From Microcaldota archaeon (GTDB lineage Archaea; Micrarchaeota; Micrarchaeia; Anstonellales; Bilamarchaeaceae): a stretch of DNA of 6,511 nucleotides. Positions within the stretch are counted from its first letter, which is position 1, and every line of letters starts with the position of its first letter. The stretch spans positions 1 to 6,511 of the forward strand of contig JACPAS010000050.1 in assembly GCA_016180665.1 (NCBI GenBank), written 5' to 3'. The position numbers and the translations under genes were made by a program. Shown here piece by piece: positions 5,670 to 6,511 of the stretch. The notes below the pieces were generated by a model. It searched no databases. It was given only the letters and a program-made list of their open reading frames with translations, and had not been told where the DNA came from.

Positions 5670-6511
5670 GTGATTAAGTTAGAATTGAACCGAAAAGATA
5701 ATACTATTTGTGTGAAAGAAGCATCTGAAGTTACTTCTCTTTCTAATGGATTCTATGGAGATATGAAAAAAGGCATTATTTATCTTACTCCAGAAGAAGT
5801 TATGTACGTTATGGATATAAGAAATGGAAAATGTTACGATGAAAGTGGAAATACTTATACTTTTAATGAGGTAGCTGCACGTTACTTAGAAAATCCAAAA
5901 TTGCTTGCACGTTATCTAACATATAAAGACTGGAGAGACAAAGGCCTGATTCTAAGAGACATTGATGAAATTGAAGGAAGTTACGGAAGGGGTGGTGCAA
6001 GAAAATATCAAAGTGGGAAATTTAAACTTGATGCATACTCAATATCCGGATTATTTTTTCCTGAAGATTTACTAACTATATTGGATGACGAATTGGTTGG
6101 AAAGGACTTGTATGAGAAATACTGGATAGGTCAGTTTGGAACTTACAAGGCTGCACATAGGGGGAAAATTTCAAAATTAGATGTGTATGAGACTTTGTTT
6201 TTGCTTAAGCATGGTGGGCTTGGGCTAAAAAATGGAAAATTTGAAGATGTGTGGGCTGCCGCTGAAGAGAGAATAAAGTATTTTGAAGATATGTACTCGG
6301 TCTATGAAGACTGGAGGCAGCGTGGTTATATAATCAAAACTGGTTTTAAATTTGGAACTCACTTTAGAATTTATTTTCCAGGTGCTTCACCAGTTAGAAC
6401 CCAGGATGAATGGATGCACTCCAAACACGTTATACATGTTTTCCCCAGAAAAAGTAAATTAATTATTTCTGAGTGGGCACGTGCAATCAGAGTAGCACAT
6501 TCAGTTAAAAA
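5670..6511 (+). CDS. endA: tRNA-splicing endonuclease, duplicated archaeal type (3' partial)
   Basis: The enzyme cuts introns from archaeal pre-tRNA and pre-rRNA at bulge-helix-bulge motifs. I translated 280 full codons from GTG at 5670; no stop occurs before the window edge. Two related units are visible. The N-terminal unit (about 36-100) has YLTPEEVMYVMD and YKDWRDKGLILRD. The C-terminal unit (about 168-280) has SKLDVYETLFLLKHG and YEDWRQRGYIIKTGFKFG. Only the second has the catalytic block: GTHFRIYFPG with Tyr235, and MHSKHVIHVF with His250. The third member, Lys, aligns to codon 281 in RVAHSVK-x, of which only AA is in the window. This fits the alpha-2 homodimer form of Euryarchaeota (about 300 residues), with a degenerate N-terminal unit; few residues should be missing. 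An epsilon-type enzyme as in some DPANN archaea is the alternative. It stands 98 bases after the CoA-binding gene, apparently with its own leader. Confidence 0.93.
   Translation, partial: MIKLELNRKDNTICVKEASEVTSLSNGFYGDMKKGIIYLTPEEVMYVMDIRNGKCYDESGNTYTFNEVAARYLENPKLLARYLTYKDWRDKGLILRDIDEIEGSYGRGGARKYQSGKFKLDAYSISGLFFPEDLLTILDDELVGKDLYEKYWIGQFGTYKAAHRGKISKLDVYETLFLLKHGGLGLKNGKFEDVWAAAEERIKYFEDMYSVYEDWRQRGYIIKTGFKFGTHFRIYFPGASPVRTQDEWMHSKHVIHVFPRKSKLIISEWARAIRVAHSVK

Noticed and set aside
1..6511. CRISPR array, toxin-antitoxin pair or defence island
   Set aside because: No spaced direct repeats were seen, and the recognised genes are housekeeping. The unknown proteins show no nuclease or toxin motifs that I can support.

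Overview
The window looks like chromosomal DNA from a small, AT-rich archaeon. The evidence is a family B replicative DNA polymerase with a C-terminal PCNA-binding motif, an archaeal tRNA-splicing endonuclease of the duplicated type, and AT-rich boxes 20-30 bases upstream of starts that lack a ribosome binding site, as expected for leaderless archaeal transcripts. Compact gene packing and several proteins without recognisable family would suit a DPANN-type lineage, but that placement is an inference. There are no tRNA or rRNA genes, CRISPR arrays or insertion sequences, and no gene-free stretch longer than about 100 bases.

Layout, left to right. (1) The 3' part of polB, open at the left edge. 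Its first third encodes the C-terminal end of an intein that interrupts the catalytic YxDTDS motif; the rest is the thumb/palm C-terminus ending in a PIP box. (2) A 448-residue protein of unknown function on the same strand, whose C-terminal third carries a DELQSD motif reminiscent of domains in mobile-element polyvalent proteins. (3) On the minus strand, reading right to left: a small two-helix membrane protein, then pyrD and pyrK, which overlap by 8 bases. Together pyrD and pyrK encode an NAD-linked class 1B dihydroorotate dehydrogenase for de novo pyrimidine synthesis. (4) A 52-base divergent promoter region containing the perfect palindrome TATAATTATA. (5) On the plus strand, a second small membrane-anchored protein, followed by a CoA_binding_2 (YccU-type) Rossmann protein with a good Shine-Dalgarno sequence, probably co-transcribed. 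(6) A leader with a short inverted repeat next to a strong Shine-Dalgarno sequence, then endA, cut by the right edge exactly at the codon expected for the catalytic lysine.

Most of this is housekeeping: DNA replication, pyrimidine synthesis and tRNA splicing. The least explained parts are the 448-residue protein, the divergent pair of small membrane proteins, the replacement of an orotate-contacting Asn in PyrD, and the intein in the polymerase active site. No defence or mobile system can be demonstrated here apart from the intein.
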